Of a DNA stretch of 64,000 nt, positions 54,339-62,001 are shown piece by piece (positions within the stretch are counted from its first letter, which is position 1; every line of letters starts with the position of its first letter). The translations under genes were made by a program, and so were the position numbers. The stretch lies in the NCBI RefSeq assembly GCF_004115745.1, contig NZ_QXIL01000010.1:1-64000 (forward strand), written 5' to 3'. The DNA comes from Levilactobacillus suantsaii (lineage in GTDB: Bacteria; Bacillota; Bacilli; Lactobacillales; Lactobacillaceae). The notes below the pieces were generated by a model. The model saw only the letters and a program-made list of their open reading frames with translations. It did no database searches and was not told the DNA's origin.

Positions 54339-54404
54339 AAACGGGTGCCTCAAGCCCCGTCAGTCACGACTTTAGCGCAACCACCAGCCTTGAAACCCCC
54401 GTTT
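54339..54404 (-). terminator. imperfect hairpin after yfhO-like gene
   Basis: AAACGGG and CCCGTTT, with inner CTCAAG/CTTGA, enclose about 40 bases. The minus strand continues AATTTTC. It probably ends the yfhO-like transcript, though the long internal part may fold further. Confidence 0.5.
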
Positions 54405-54420
54405 ACCTTTTATTGATTTT

Positions 54421-57400
54421 TTAGCGACTTTGCCGTCGGCGCCAAGCGGGAAGTCCCGCGCTGAGCAGCAGCCAGACGGTCCCGATACCGCTGGCCACCA
54501 GACCCAGCGTCAGTCCCGGCGTGTGGTAAGTCAAGCGAATGCGATGAGTCCCCGCCTTGAGTTGCGCACCTACGAAGCCGTCGTTGACCCGTTCTGTCGC
54601 CACGGATCGCCCATCGACCGTTAAGCGCCAGCCCGTCGAATACGGAATCGACGTGGTCAGCACGCCAGGCCGCGTTAACGTCAGGTCCCCGGTCACCCGG
54701 TTAGCCGTAACGTGACTGTGTTTTAGGCCGCGCCGTTGGGCCGCGTGGACCTGACGATCGTATTTGGCGTTAAACGGCATGGCGATGATCTTGGCCGACT
54801 TGAATGACAATTGGTGCGTGGTGCTAAAGGTGATGTCGATGGTCCGCCGCTTTTGCTGGCTATACCCCAGGTTCAACAGGACTCGATGCTTGGGTTCGTA
54901 GTCCGACATGTTGTCGATTCCAAACTGGGAGAAAGTCTTGGACTGATTCCGAGTCTTAGCCGTGACCCAGTAATCGCCAAGGTCGGGACTCCCCACCGCG
55001 TCCCGCCAAGTATTGAGCTTAGTCAAAGCCGACAGCGGCGTAGCACCCAAAACACTCGTATTTTCTTGATTCTGCAGCCGTTGTTGCGTTGTCAGACGTT
55101 GGGCAGTGATGCCATCAAGTTCTAAGTAGAGTTCACTTCCCTGAGCGCGCTTGGGGCGCTTCAACGTCAACGTATAGGTCAACGGTTGGCCCTGCGCGTC
55201 ACTGGTCAGTTGGTGCAACCCGTGGCGGTTGGCCTGAGCCGTCTGCTGCAAGAGTTGTTGGTTTTGGGCCAAGACCCGGTCGAGTGCTGACCGGTGGCGG
55301 TTTAACTGAACCTGCGGCCCGTACTGCTTAACGGCAGCCTTACTGATAAGCCCATTGCGGTCCACTTTCAGGTCCGGCGCCTGCAGGGTAGCGCCAAAGT
55401 TATCCGTTTGCTTGTCATTGAGACCATCTTTTTGGCCGGTGTGAGCCTGCTTCAAGCGGTATTGAACGACCTTGTTGACGCTATCGATCACTGGTTGTTC
55501 CTGCGTCGTCACCGAATAAGCCAAAGACCGTTTCGGTGACTGGTAATGCGCCGCGGTGACGCCCCGGTGGCGTTTCTTAACCACGGCCGCCTGGGTCAAA
55601 CTGCGTTCCCTATCGACCCCGGACAGGCGGTACCACTGTGCTTGCGTGAGCGCTTGGGGCTGACTATAGACTAATGGGAAGGCCAAATCTGTAGTCAATA
55701 ACCGCGTGCCCGTCCCGTTCGACAACCCGTAGACCGGTTGCTCGTTAAAGACGCGCTTGGTGACGTGATACCCGTACGGTCGCGCCGTATGATTGGCCAC
55801 TTGGTCCTGTCGCGCGAACAACGTTTTAACGCCTAACAGGTTGTTCATGGCCGTGCGATTGTCGGCCTGGCCAATGGGCGAGTTCATGGTGTACTGTGAA
55901 TTTTGGAGGTCTTGACTGAACTGTCCCACAGCCCCATTTTCCACGGAGAAATACGACATGATGCCGGGGAGTTGGTGGACCATGGTGAAATTATTACCGA
56001 CGGTTCGAAAGAGATTGTAGTTAGGTAAAGTACTGACCCGGTGGAACCCTTTTTGGGCCTTAACTGCCGTTTGGGCACCATCATAATAGTTTTTTAAATA
56101 GGCGGTCGCGTCTCCGCGGCGTAATTCTTTAGTCGCCTGGCTACCAGCGTTGGGGTTGTAATACCCCCAGGCGTTACCCAGCAGGTTCAGCCCCACTAGG
56201 GCGCCAATCAGTGTCAGCGTGACCTTGGCCGGTTGGTGGGCACTGCCCAGCAGGACGGCGGTCAACGCCAACAATACCCCGTAGGTCAAGAGGTTGCGTT
56301 CCGGGTTATCGAAGGTCAGCCCATTACTCAGGTAGACTATCAGTAGTAAAACAGCCGTGGCCCCGCCTAACCAGCGCCGGTCGCTCAAGGTCAGCGTCGT
56401 CACGTGGTCCATCAACGTCATGGTCGCCAAGCCCACGGGAATGGCGGCCAGTAACAACCAGCGATTCGACGGGGTGGAAAAGACGTTGAAGATTGCCGCG
56501 ACGGCCGGGAAAAGCATCCCCACCACGATCAACGCCAGCGTGAGGGTCAGGTAGTGGTACCGCCGCCAGTGGACCACCACGTAGACGCACCCCAGAAAGC
56601 CCAGACTACTGATCCCCAAGATAGCCCAGTAGCTCAGTCCGTTACCGGTGGTCAAAATGGCGTTGCTAAGTTTCAAATAATAGCTGGCTGGGTACAACCA
56701 CAGCCCATTGGCAAAGCTGACCGCCGCTCGCGTCGAATGTAACATCATCAACAGTGACGGGTAGATCAGTACCCCCGCAAATAGCACCCCACTACCGGCC
56801 GCCAGCAAACAGCGCGTCACGGCTACGCGCAGAGAAATCGCCACCCGCTTGGCCGCTCGTAAATCGAGATAGCGAATCACGGCATAGCCCAAACTTCCTA
56901 ACCCCAAAACGTAGGCGAAATAGAAGTTACTGAGTACTGTCAGCCCCGTGATGAGACCCAAGAAGGTCCAACTGCGCCCGCAATAAAGACGTTCAATTCC
57001 GATGGCCAATAGTGGCAACCACATCATCGGCAGCAAGAAAAAAGGATGGTGGACACCGACCATCAGCGAATATCCGGTAAACGCGTAGGTCACCGCGCCC
57101 ATGACCTGGCTCAGTGGTTTAAAGTGAAACTGACGGGCAAAGTAGAGGAAGGCCAGCCCGGTGGCGTAGAGTCGCAGGACCACGAAGATCCCATATCCGG
57201 TCTCTAAGTCCCGCAATGGGAACAGCGCCAAGACGTAAGCGAACGGGTCACCCAACACGTAATAGGCCAGCGTGGTGAGTTTATCAGCCCCTAAACCGAA
57301 AGTCCATGACCAGCCGGTTAATCCCGCTAGGCCTTGTTGGTGGAGTAGACGGTGGAGTTCAATCATCACCGGGTAATGCTGGGTGATGCCGTCCATGTTC

Positions 57401-57513
57401 CAAATCAACGTGCGGTTCGCTAACGCAAACACGCCAAAACTCAGCGCTGCTAAAACAGCGAACGCTACCGTGTACCAAAGTGGCCCACGCCACTGGTGAT
57501 GTCCAATCTCCAT
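54421..57513 (-). CDS. YfhO-family large membrane protein
   Basis: A 1030-residue protein with about a dozen membrane segments in the first 450 residues (FGVFALANRTLIWNMDGITQHYP near the start is family-typical) and a long extracytoplasmic part, ending with a final helix near 1005-1022 and a basic tail. YfhO-type proteins act in sugar modification of lipoteichoic acid or wall glycopolymers in Bacillus and Listeria, using lipid-linked sugars. The C-terminal beta-rich part contains TSIPYSTGWRLTVDG, typical of the family. ATG follows GAGAGA. It is monocistronic, divergent from queT. Confidence 0.88.
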   Translation of the reverse strand: MEIGHHQWRGPLWYTVAFAVLAALSFGVFALANRTLIWNMDGITQHYPVMIELHRLLHQQGLAGLTGWSWTFGLGADKLTTLAYYVLGDPFAYVLALFPLRDLETGYGIFVVLRLYATGLAFLYFARQFHFKPLSQVMGAVTYAFTGYSLMVGVHHPFFLLPMMWLPLLAIGIERLYCGRSWTFLGLITGLTVLSNFYFAYVLGLGSLGYAVIRYLDLRAAKRVAISLRVAVTRCLLAAGSGVLFAGVLIYPSLLMMLHSTRAAVSFANGLWLYPASYYLKLSNAILTTGNGLSYWAILGISSLGFLGCVYVVVHWRRYHYLTLTLALIVVGMLFPAVAAIFNVFSTPSNRWLLLAAIPVGLATMTLMDHVTTLTLSDRRWLGGATAVLLLIVYLSNGLTFDNPERNLLTYGVLLALTAVLLGSAHQPAKVTLTLIGALVGLNLLGNAWGYYNPNAGSQATKELRRGDATAYLKNYYDGAQTAVKAQKGFHRVSTLPNYNLFRTVGNNFTMVHQLPGIMSYFSVENGAVGQFSQDLQNSQYTMNSPIGQADNRTAMNNLLGVKTLFARQDQVANHTARPYGYHVTKRVFNEQPVYGLSNGTGTRLLTTDLAFPLVYSQPQALTQAQWYRLSGVDRERSLTQAAVVKKRHRGVTAAHYQSPKRSLAYSVTTQEQPVIDSVNKVVQYRLKQAHTGQKDGLNDKQTDNFGATLQAPDLKVDRNGLISKAAVKQYGPQVQLNRHRSALDRVLAQNQQLLQQTAQANRHGLHQLTSDAQGQPLTYTLTLKRPKRAQGSELYLELDGITAQRLTTQQRLQNQENTSVLGATPLSALTKLNTWRDAVGSPDLGDYWVTAKTRNQSKTFSQFGIDNMSDYEPKHRVLLNLGYSQQKRRTIDITFSTTHQLSFKSAKIIAMPFNAKYDRQVHAAQRRGLKHSHVTANRVTGDLTLTRPGVLTTSIPYSTGWRLTVDGRSVATERVNDGFVGAQLKAGTHRIRLTYHTPGLTLGLVASGIGTVWLLLSAGLPAWRRRQSR

Positions 57514-57594
57514 AAGTCTCTCAAAACCCCCAACTTAATTTGAGCGCGCGCAACGCACCCTAGTTCTTAATGTACAAAGTCGCTTGGCAAGTGT

Positions 57595-57626
57595 CAAACC
57601 GCCACTTTGCGAAAAGCGGCGGTTTG
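57595..57626 (+). other. strong leader hairpin before queT
   Basis: Arms CAAACCGCC-A-CTTT (57595-57608) and AAAG-C-GGCGGTTTG (57613-57626) around GCGA, one mismatch. It lies about 57 bases ahead of the queT start. QueT genes often have preQ1 riboswitches; I could not fit the known preQ1 classes to this sequence. Confidence 0.55.
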
Positions 57627-57682
57627 CGCTACGCTTAAGCCAACCTCGTCACTTACATACTTAGCAAAGGAAGGAATTGCTC

Positions 57683-58204
57683 GTGCAGTCTAAAAAAAGT
57701 TTTTTCGGGATCGATAGTCCCCGCGACATGGTCCTTGCCGCTCTCGTGGCGGCCCTCTACGTTGTGGTCACGATGGCCTTGCCCGCTTTGAGTTATGGGG
57801 TGGTGCAAGTCCGCTTCTCGGAAATGTTCAACCACCTGGTCAGCTTCAATCGGCGCTACATTGTCGCGGTCACCCTGGGCGTCTTTATCGCCAACATCTT
57901 CGGGTCATCACTGGGCTTGTTAGACGTGGTGACCGGCACCGTGCAGACGTTACTGGCCTTACTCGTGATGGTTTGGCTAGGTCGCTACGTCCCCAATAAA
58001 ATCGGGAAGTTGGCCCTGAACACGGTGGTCGCGGTCTTTTTCATGTGCATGATTGCTTGGGAGTACGCCTTCATCGCCAAAACCGCCTTCTGGCCCACCT
58101 TCTGGGCGAACTGGTTCACCATCGGGGCTGGTGAACTGGTCAGCATGGTCGTCGGTGGGTTAATCGTCTACCTCCTGAGCCTCAAACTTGATTTCACCAA
58201 ATAA
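57683..58204 (+). CDS. queT: Queuosine precursor transporter QueT
   Basis: S component of an energy-coupling factor transporter for queuosine precursors. The 173 residues have about five or six hydrophobic helices and begin SPRDMVLAALVAALYVVVT; YGVVQVRFSEMFNHL is the family signature. It needs the shared ECF module, not encoded here. The frame opens at TTG 57677, too close to AAGGAAGG; the GTG at 57683 has correct spacing. Ends at a perfect terminator. Confidence 0.92.
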   Translation: MQSKKSFFGIDSPRDMVLAALVAALYVVVTMALPALSYGVVQVRFSEMFNHLVSFNRRYIVAVTLGVFIANIFGSSLGLLDVVTGTVQTLLALLVMVWLGRYVPNKIGKLALNTVVAVFFMCMIAWEYAFIAKTAFWPTFWANWFTIGAGELVSMVVGGLIVYLLSLKLDFTK

Positions 58205-58208
58205 GACA

Positions 58209-58251
58209 GACTAAGGGGGCACCCCACAAGTTGCGGGGTGCCCCCTTAGTC
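58209..58251 (+). terminator. terminator after queT
   Basis: Perfect 17-bp stem, arms GACTAAGGGGGCACCCC (58209-58225) and complement (58235-58251), followed by a short T-rich run. The rest of the gap to 58403 holds no gene that I can see. Confidence 0.9.
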
Positions 58252-58403
58252 GATACTTTTATTCTGCTGTCAACGACTCACTTCATCTTGCCACCAGTGT
58301 TGCCACTGGCCTCAATCCGGCAAGCAACGAAGCTCATCAGCAGTTTCAGAATACACCCCTGCTCCCGCGAAAACCAACTAATTTGTTCCACAGCAAAGTA
58401 ACC

Positions 58404-59855
58404 TTACAAAATAGGAGACAATAAGCGGGAAGCAGTTTGTTTGAACTTCAAATAAGCCGATTGTTGCGCAAACATTTCGGGCGTAATCCGTTCACTATGC
58501 GTCATATCAATCTTAAAAATATTCTCCAGTTGGGTAGCAATCTGGGCGTCGTAAATGAACGCGTTGATTTCGAAATTCAATTTAAAACTCCGGTAATCCA
58601 GGTTCGCCGAGCCCACGGACGCCAACTGACCATCGACCACCATGGTCTTGGCGTGAATGAAACCGTTATGATAATAGTAGATTTTGACCCCGTCGTCGGC
58701 TAACTGCCGCGCATAGTACTGGGTCGCCCGGTAGACGAACGGGTGATCCGCCTTATCCGGAATCATGATGCGCACGTCGATGCCCGCCATAGCCGCAATC
58801 CGCAACGAGTCCAAGACACTGTCGTCGGGAATCAAGTACGGCGTTTGAATCCACAAACGACGCTGGGCCGTTTGAATCATTCGCATGTAGCCCATCTTAA
58901 TCTGCTGCAAATCAGAATCCGGTCCACTGGAGACAATCTGCAGGCTAGTCTCGCCCTTGACCGTGGTCAACGGGAAATAACGCGGGTCGATGCGTTGGTC
59001 GTCGAAGGGGTGGTCCTTATCCGTGGCGTTCCAATCCAGCATGAAGCGGGCCTGCAACGCAAAGACCCCGGAGCCCATCAACCGTAAATGGGTGTCGCGC
59101 CAGTAGCCAAACTTCTTCTTGCGGCCCAAATACTGGTCACCGATGTTAAAGCCTCCAACGTAACCGACCTGGCCGTCCACCGTCACGATTTTACGGTGAT
59201 CCCGAAAGTTCAACCGAAAATCGACGACAGCCGACCGGGTACCCAGGAAGGGTTCCACGTGACCGCCCGCAGCCATCAGGGGGTTGAAGAACCGTTTCCA
59301 AGTCCCCATCGAGCCCCAAGGATCGTAAATCACCCGGACCTCAACGCCAGCCTGAGCCTTCTTGACCAGCAAGTCCAACATATCATTTCCAATTTGATCA
59401 TTGTAAAAGGTGTAAAATTCAATGTGAACGCTAGAAGTCGCTTGTTCGATATCGGTCATCATCAGCTGAAAGAGCTCGTGACCGTCGGTGATCACCTGGA
59501 CCTTATTTTGGCGAGCTAAAAAGGCTTGGTCGGTCGCCATGAACATATTCACCATATTGATGACCGAGTGACTGATACGGTCGGCTGGCATAATCTGCTT
59601 CCCCAGTTTTTGCCGTTGCTGTTGCAGTCGTTCATCCAGCTGCATCGCGACTTGGTGTTGGAGTAAAAACATCCGCCCCTTGGGAAGTTTACGCCCAATA
59701 AACGCATAGGCCACAAATCCCACGACGGGCAAGAGAACGAGCACCAACATCCACGCCCAGGTCGCCGCAATATCGCGCTTTTCCCGAAAGACGGTGATGA
59801 AGGCCAACACCGTGTTCAGGATAATAATGGCTTCAATAATTGTTGTGACACTCAC
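58404..59855 (-). CDS. cls: Cardiolipin synthase
   Basis: Phospholipase D-type enzyme that joins two phosphatidylglycerols into cardiolipin at the membrane. The 483 residues begin with two hydrophobic helices (about 5-22 and 32-52) and hold two HKD motifs: NFRDHRKIVTVDGQVGYVGG (about 218-237) and FIHAKTMVVDGQLASVGSAN (about 395-414). The start is GTG with GGAGGG upstream. It is monocistronic, divergent from a small gene. Confidence 0.95.
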   Translation of the reverse strand: MSVTTIIEAIIILNTVLAFITVFREKRDIAATWAWMLVLVLLPVVGFVAYAFIGRKLPKGRMFLLQHQVAMQLDERLQQQRQKLGKQIMPADRISHSVINMVNMFMATDQAFLARQNKVQVITDGHELFQLMMTDIEQATSSVHIEFYTFYNDQIGNDMLDLLVKKAQAGVEVRVIYDPWGSMGTWKRFFNPLMAAGGHVEPFLGTRSAVVDFRLNFRDHRKIVTVDGQVGYVGGFNIGDQYLGRKKKFGYWRDTHLRLMGSGVFALQARFMLDWNATDKDHPFDDQRIDPRYFPLTTVKGETSLQIVSSGPDSDLQQIKMGYMRMIQTAQRRLWIQTPYLIPDDSVLDSLRIAAMAGIDVRIMIPDKADHPFVYRATQYYARQLADDGVKIYYYHNGFIHAKTMVVDGQLASVGSANLDYRSFKLNFEINAFIYDAQIATQLENIFKIDMTHSERITPEMFAQQSAYLKFKQTASRLLSPIL

Positions 59856-59978
59856 AGCAAATTTCCCTCCTTATACGCTTTGTCCTTTTCATCATACGCC
59901 AAAACCACTAAATGTCTTTACTTTTTTTTCGATTTCAATTCCGCTACAATAACTATAATTCTTAAGGGGGTTAAATCA

Positions 59979-60134
59979 ATGTTGAATCACGCAGTCACCC
60001 TCTTGGGCGGTCTTCATGGGACCAGTCCGTTTCGGGTCTTCCACTGGATCTTTCGGGAAAACCCCATGATTGCGGTCATCCTGTTAGTCGGCATCGTGCT
60101 GTACCTCATCTACCGCTATAATAACCGTCGCTAG
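59979..60134 (+). CDS. Small single-helix membrane protein
   Basis: A 51-residue protein, MLNHAVTLLGGLHG at the start, then a hydrophobic segment (MIAVILLVGIVLYLIYR) and basic end. ATG follows TTAAGGGGG. The frame is open back to 59880, but that part has no ribosome site. Function unknown; two TACAAT/TATAAT-like boxes lie upstream. Confidence 0.6.
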   Translation: MLNHAVTLLGGLHGTSPFRVFHWIFRENPMIAVILLVGIVLYLIYRYNNRR

Positions 60135-60153
60135 GGTGCGACCATCACCAATA

Positions 60154-60221
60154 AAAGTGTGGGCCAAAAGTTACTTAGTTCGCGTGTCTTACCGCATTAA
60201 CAAACTGACTTTTGACGCACG
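60154..60221. repeat. inverted-repeat intergenic element
   Basis: Imperfect inverted repeat with outer arms like GTGTGGGCCAAAAGT and ACTTTTGACGCAC about 35 bases apart. Short intergenic elements of this kind, with AAAGTGTGGG ends, recur in some lactobacilli. Only one copy occurs here, so the repeat status is not shown by the window. Confidence 0.3.
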
Positions 60222-60255
60222 TTTCGGCACCATTACGGCCACCGAACAACTTAAA

Positions 60256-60304
60256 AAGTGCATCACCTACAAATGGATTTTTCCATTTAGAGGTGGTGCA
60301 CTTT
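60256..60304. terminator. terminator after nuclease gene
   Basis: Nearly perfect 22-base arms (AAAGTGCA...AAATGGA and TCCATTT...TGCACTTT) around a 4-base loop. The minus strand continues TTTTTAAG. The 206-base gap 60135-60340 contains only this and the inverted-repeat element. Confidence 0.75.
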
Positions 60305-60340
60305 AGTATTTTGTGCCCGGTCCTTATTGACTGATTCAAT

Positions 60341-61153
60341 TTAAAAAGCCGCAGCGGGATCGCCAGTCTGGCTGTACCCCGTGCTGTAATTGATCTTAAT
60401 GCCGGCTTGAATGTTATAAATATAAACGTTATAAGTAATATCCTTGGTCTCAATGGACTTGGCCTGCATGTGCACCCCCCGAGCGACCAGTTCGTTACCG
60501 CGAAAGACCGGCTGGACCTGGTAGCGGACGTGGTACTTCGGGTGGGCCTTTAAGTAATTGGCCACCGGGTTTTCGTAAGCCGTCATCCCCGGATCGTTCA
60601 ACGAGCGGGTCCCGGTCATCAAGTTCTTCCAGTTGTTGTTTTGCCCGGTCAGCTGGTAGCCAATCAAGTGACAGCGATTATACAAATAGCCGCGCTTACC
60701 GTTAACCGTGTATGACTTGTTATGCCACCCCGTGGGCGTCACGTTCAACGCCTGACGCTTGGCCGTGGGCATGATGCTTTTGCTGAGCATTGCGTTAGCC
60801 GTGGTGACCCGGTTCAAGCTATCTAAGTCCCCATATTTTTGCCAGGCGCCCTTTTTCAAGGATAACTCTTTAGCCGTGAACGTTGGTCGGTTATGGTTGA
60901 CCGCCACGATTTGCGTGCCCTGATACTTGTCGTTCGCTAAGGCCTTGGTGGCCACCGACTGGGTCGGCGTCTTGGTGCTAGCCTGGTCAGACTTACCACT
61001 GACCCGGTCGACTACCTGTGTGACTTCATTGGTGAGTTTTTTAGCCGTTGGGTTGCCCTGTTCACCCAGGGACCCCACTAACCCAATCAATACAATGATA
61101 ATTGCCCCGTAAACGGAGAATGACGTGCCTCGACGACGGCGACGTTTACCCAT
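60341..61153 (-). CDS. Membrane-anchored DNA/RNA non-specific endonuclease
   Basis: A 270-residue protein with a basic start (GKRRRRRG), one membrane helix (VYGAIIIVLIGLVGSLG, about 14-30), a low-complexity linker, and a nuclease domain (about 130-245). The domain reads YLYNRCHLIGYQLTGQ and GTRSLNDPGMTAYENPVANY; family members (EndA, NucA) use a His-Asn-metal site in DNA uptake or nutrient scavenging, and RCHLIG matches the active-site region. Frame opens at 61180, but ATG 61153 follows GGGAGGA. Monocistronic. Confidence 0.88.
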   Translation of the reverse strand: MGKRRRRRGTSFSVYGAIIIVLIGLVGSLGEQGNPTAKKLTNEVTQVVDRVSGKSDQASTKTPTQSVATKALANDKYQGTQIVAVNHNRPTFTAKELSLKKGAWQKYGDLDSLNRVTTANAMLSKSIMPTAKRQALNVTPTGWHNKSYTVNGKRGYLYNRCHLIGYQLTGQNNNWKNLMTGTRSLNDPGMTAYENPVANYLKAHPKYHVRYQVQPVFRGNELVARGVHMQAKSIETKDITYNVYIYNIQAGIKINYSTGYSQTGDPAAAF

Positions 61154-61374
61154 GCTCAATTTCCTCCCTAAATGACCCAAAACTATGGTCCTATTTTACC
61201 AGAAAACCCGAACAGCCGTGCGCCCAATTCCATGAATCGATTACTGGAACCTAACTTTTTTTCTCCGCCCCGATCATAAATCAACCGGTTATCCATGCTA
61301 TACTATTCGAAGAGCAGCACTCTAACAGAGAACTCCGCTAAAGGAGCTAATTTATTTGACGAGGTGAGTTTATC

Positions 61375-61914
61375 ATGAAGAAAGCCCGAATTTTCGCGAC
61401 GCTCGTGAGTTTGGTCGCCCTGATCACTATCGGGTTAGCGGGTTGCAACAAGAGTAGTCAATCTGGCAGCAACCAACAAGCTAGTTTCAAGAACCGAACC
61501 ACAAAGAAACAAGACGTTAAATCAACTATTTTGAAGTCCAACCAGCTCTGGTACGTGGCGGGCAACCTCAAATCCAAGAGTAATTCCGGCCTAGAAGCTT
61601 ACCGGTTCAATAAGAACGGTAAGGCTACGGTCTACAACGTGAATAAGATTTACAAATCCTACAGTGCCGCCCAAAAAGCTAACGCGCTGAATAAGTCTGG
61701 AACCTTGCAGGCCACTTTCAAGACTAAGGGGAACCGTACGGTCATTCACTTTAAGGGGAAGTTATCTGATATCCCAATGACCCAGAAGTTCACGGTCAAA
61801 AAGACTTTAACGGGGACCGATAAGACGTCCAAGGTCAAAGTCGCGGGCTACCACATCGCCCGGGACGTTGACGCAGACGTGACCCAGGCCGTCTTCGTAG
61901 AAGCGGCTAAGTAA
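61375..61914 (+). CDS. Putative lipoprotein of unknown function
   Basis: A 179-residue secreted protein. The N-terminus has a basic start, a hydrophobic core and the lipobox LAGC (Cys24), so it is predicted to be lipid-anchored on the outer face of the membrane. The linker (25-50) is Ser/Gln-rich, and the mature part is Lys-rich with beta-type pattern. ATG follows GACGAGGTG. No family was recognised. Confidence 0.8.
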   Translation: MKKARIFATLVSLVALITIGLAGCNKSSQSGSNQQASFKNRTTKKQDVKSTILKSNQLWYVAGNLKSKSNSGLEAYRFNKNGKATVYNVNKIYKSYSAAQKANALNKSGTLQATFKTKGNRTVIHFKGKLSDIPMTQKFTVKKTLTGTDKTSKVKVAGYHIARDVDADVTQAVFVEAAK

Positions 61915-61928
61915 CCATCATTCAACTA

Positions 61929-61984
61929 AAACTGACCAGTGCCATCATGGAATACACCACCATGATGGCACTGGTCAGTTTTTT
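61929..61984. terminator. terminator after lipoprotein gene
   Basis: Arms AAACTGACCAGTGCC... and ...GGCACTGGTCAGTTT, 22 bases each, followed by TTTTT. It also faces the convergent glycosidase gene. Confidence 0.92.
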
Positions 61985-62001
61985 AGTGATTCAGTTAATT
62001 A

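Noticed and set aside
57514-57682. Known preQ1 riboswitch ahead of queT
   Set aside because: The class I loop and A-rich tail, and the class II CCGCC-type pairing near the ribosome site, could not be aligned to this sequence by eye. Only a hairpin is reported.
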